A stretch of 64,000 nucleotides of DNA from Bacillus dicomae. Its GTDB lineage: Bacteria; Bacillota; Bacilli; Bacillales; Bacillaceae_G. The number at the start of each line of letters is the position of its first letter. Positions within the stretch are counted from its first letter, which is position 1. The notes under the pieces were generated by a model. It saw only the letters and a program-made list of their open reading frames with translations. It was not told the DNA's origin and made no database searches. This document shows, piece by piece, positions 63,495 to 64,000 of the stretch. The stretch lies in the NCBI RefSeq assembly GCF_006494425.1, contig NZ_VHIV01000003.1:1-64000 (forward strand). Direction: 5' to 3'. Made by a program: the position numbers and the translations under genes.

Positions 63495-63518
63495 GTATAG
63501 TAAACCAATAATATTTTA

Positions 63519-63567
63519 CATGAAAGAAAGGTGTAAATACTCTTTTATACTTTTCTTTCATGTTTTA
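63519..63567 (+). terminator. Intrinsic terminator of the bacteriocin precursor
   Basis: ACATGAAAGAAAAG-like arm pairs with CTTTTCTTTCATGT (to 63562), followed by TTT. Confidence 0.85.
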
Positions 63568-63596
63568 ATTTTTTAATAGTATTAAGGGGGATTTAT

Positions 63597-64000
63597 TTGT
63601 ATATTTACGATAAGTTGATTTCTTGGGTAGAGAATATAAAAGAAGAAAATCATAGTTCTGCAACAGCACTTTGTATTATAAAAGATAACAAAATCGTACT
63701 AGAACATTATAATGGCTATCACTCAAATGCATCTACAAGTAAGAAAGTAACGGCATCTTCACAATTTAACGTTGCTTCTGCGAGAAAAAGTTATTTAGGA
63801 TTAATGATAGCATATGCGCTTTATGAGGAGAAAATAAACTCTATTGATGATGAAGCGATAAAATATTTTAAAGACTTTGATCCTGCATTGCTTGGTAAAA
63901 CAACGATAAGACATTTAGTAACACATTCGCACGGATTAGGAGAAACGGATGACGGAACAATTTTTCGTGAATTTGAACCTGGACAAGCATGGGCGTATAG
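63597..64000 (+). CDS. Serine hydrolase, beta-lactamase family (partial)
   Basis: TTG start after AAGGGGGAT; the 3' end lies beyond the window. About 134 codons are seen: MYIYDKLISWVENIKEENHS, then the nucleophile region NVASARKSYLGLMIAYALYE with S-A-R-K as SxxK, and TTIRHLVTHSHGLGET, all typical of class C beta-lactamase-like hydrolases. No signal peptide. Probable cytosolic esterase/peptidase rather than a resistance enzyme. Confidence 0.85.
   Translation, partial: MYIYDKLISWVENIKEENHSSATALCIIKDNKIVLEHYNGYHSNASTSKKVTASSQFNVASARKSYLGLMIAYALYEEKINSIDDEAIKYFKDFDPALLGKTTIRHLVTHSHGLGETDDGTIFREFEPGQAWAY

Overview
The window is low-GC (roughly one third G+C) Firmicute chromosomal DNA with strong GGAGG-type ribosome binding sites, frequent TTG/GTG starts, intrinsic terminators after most genes, a SAM-I and a T-box type leader, YjcZ-type sporulation genes, two sporulation-type kinases and a heterocycloanthracin-type bacteriocin precursor. 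Together these point to a member of the Bacillus cereus group (cereus/thuringiensis/anthracis). I saw no rRNA, tRNA, CRISPR array, intact insertion sequence or replication origin.

Layout. 1-4.0 kb: the 3' end of a 13-residue tandem-repeat protein, then a decayed conjugative/mobilisable element. The element holds an Mrr-like nuclease, an XRE regulator, small coupled ORFs, an FtsK/SpoIIIE-type coupling ATPase broken by a stop and a frameshift/deletion, and a replication-relaxation gene with three in-frame stops. 4.3-6.7 kb: a large orphan protein resembling the prokaryotic pPIWI_RE module. 6.8-13 kb: small membrane and hypothetical proteins with long non-coding stretches. 13-19.5 kb: two cytochrome P450s (one divergent from a PadR regulator), an MFS pump plus Vat-like acetyltransferase operon behind a hairpin that covers the pump's ribosome binding site, a DUF1540 protein and a cysteine dioxygenase. 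19.6-27.4 kb: HAD phosphatase, PAS kinase, class B PBP, macrolide-type glycosyltransferase, Asp/Glu racemase. 27.5-30.8 kb: a SAM-I riboswitch controlling an ECF transporter (S component, fused double ATPase, T component), probably for methionine or a precursor. 31-38.7 kb: a 5TM sporulation-type kinase, an atypical protein kinase, GrpB, a heme-type membrane protein with a two-component system, a quinone oxidoreductase and a PAP2 phosphatase. 39-42.9 kb: a PASTA-containing PBP, and a TetR/SDR pair with the gene for TetR bracketed by two identical operators. 43-52 kb: a T-box leader joined to an MFS fragment, a serine hydrolase, GNAT, VanZ, DUF3189, DegV, two DJ-1/PfpI proteins around a dead serine recombinase, and a WYL regulator. 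51.7-54.4 kb: a MerR / zinc-ribbon / methyltransferase fusion next to an MFS pump. 54.4-64 kb: a protein with an internal duplication, GNATs, GDPD, two genes with single nonsense codons (VOC, NIF3-like), DUF4269, a MocR/EamA divergent pair, NUDIX, the heterocycloanthracin-like precursor and the start of another serine hydrolase.

How it works together: there is no single large system. The window is an accessory chromosomal segment rich in drug handling (P450s, MFS, Vat-like, glycosyltransferase, MerR-methyltransferase, VanZ), cell-wall synthesis (two PBPs, PAP2) and phosphorelay input. The most unusual items are the orphan pPIWI_RE-like protein beside a dead mobile element, the MerR-methyltransferase/MFS pair, the orphan RiPP precursor, and a repeated pattern in which an upstream inverted repeat covers the Shine-Dalgarno sequence (at 14.7, 16.6 and 46.4 kb). 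All family names come from reading the sequence; no database search was run.
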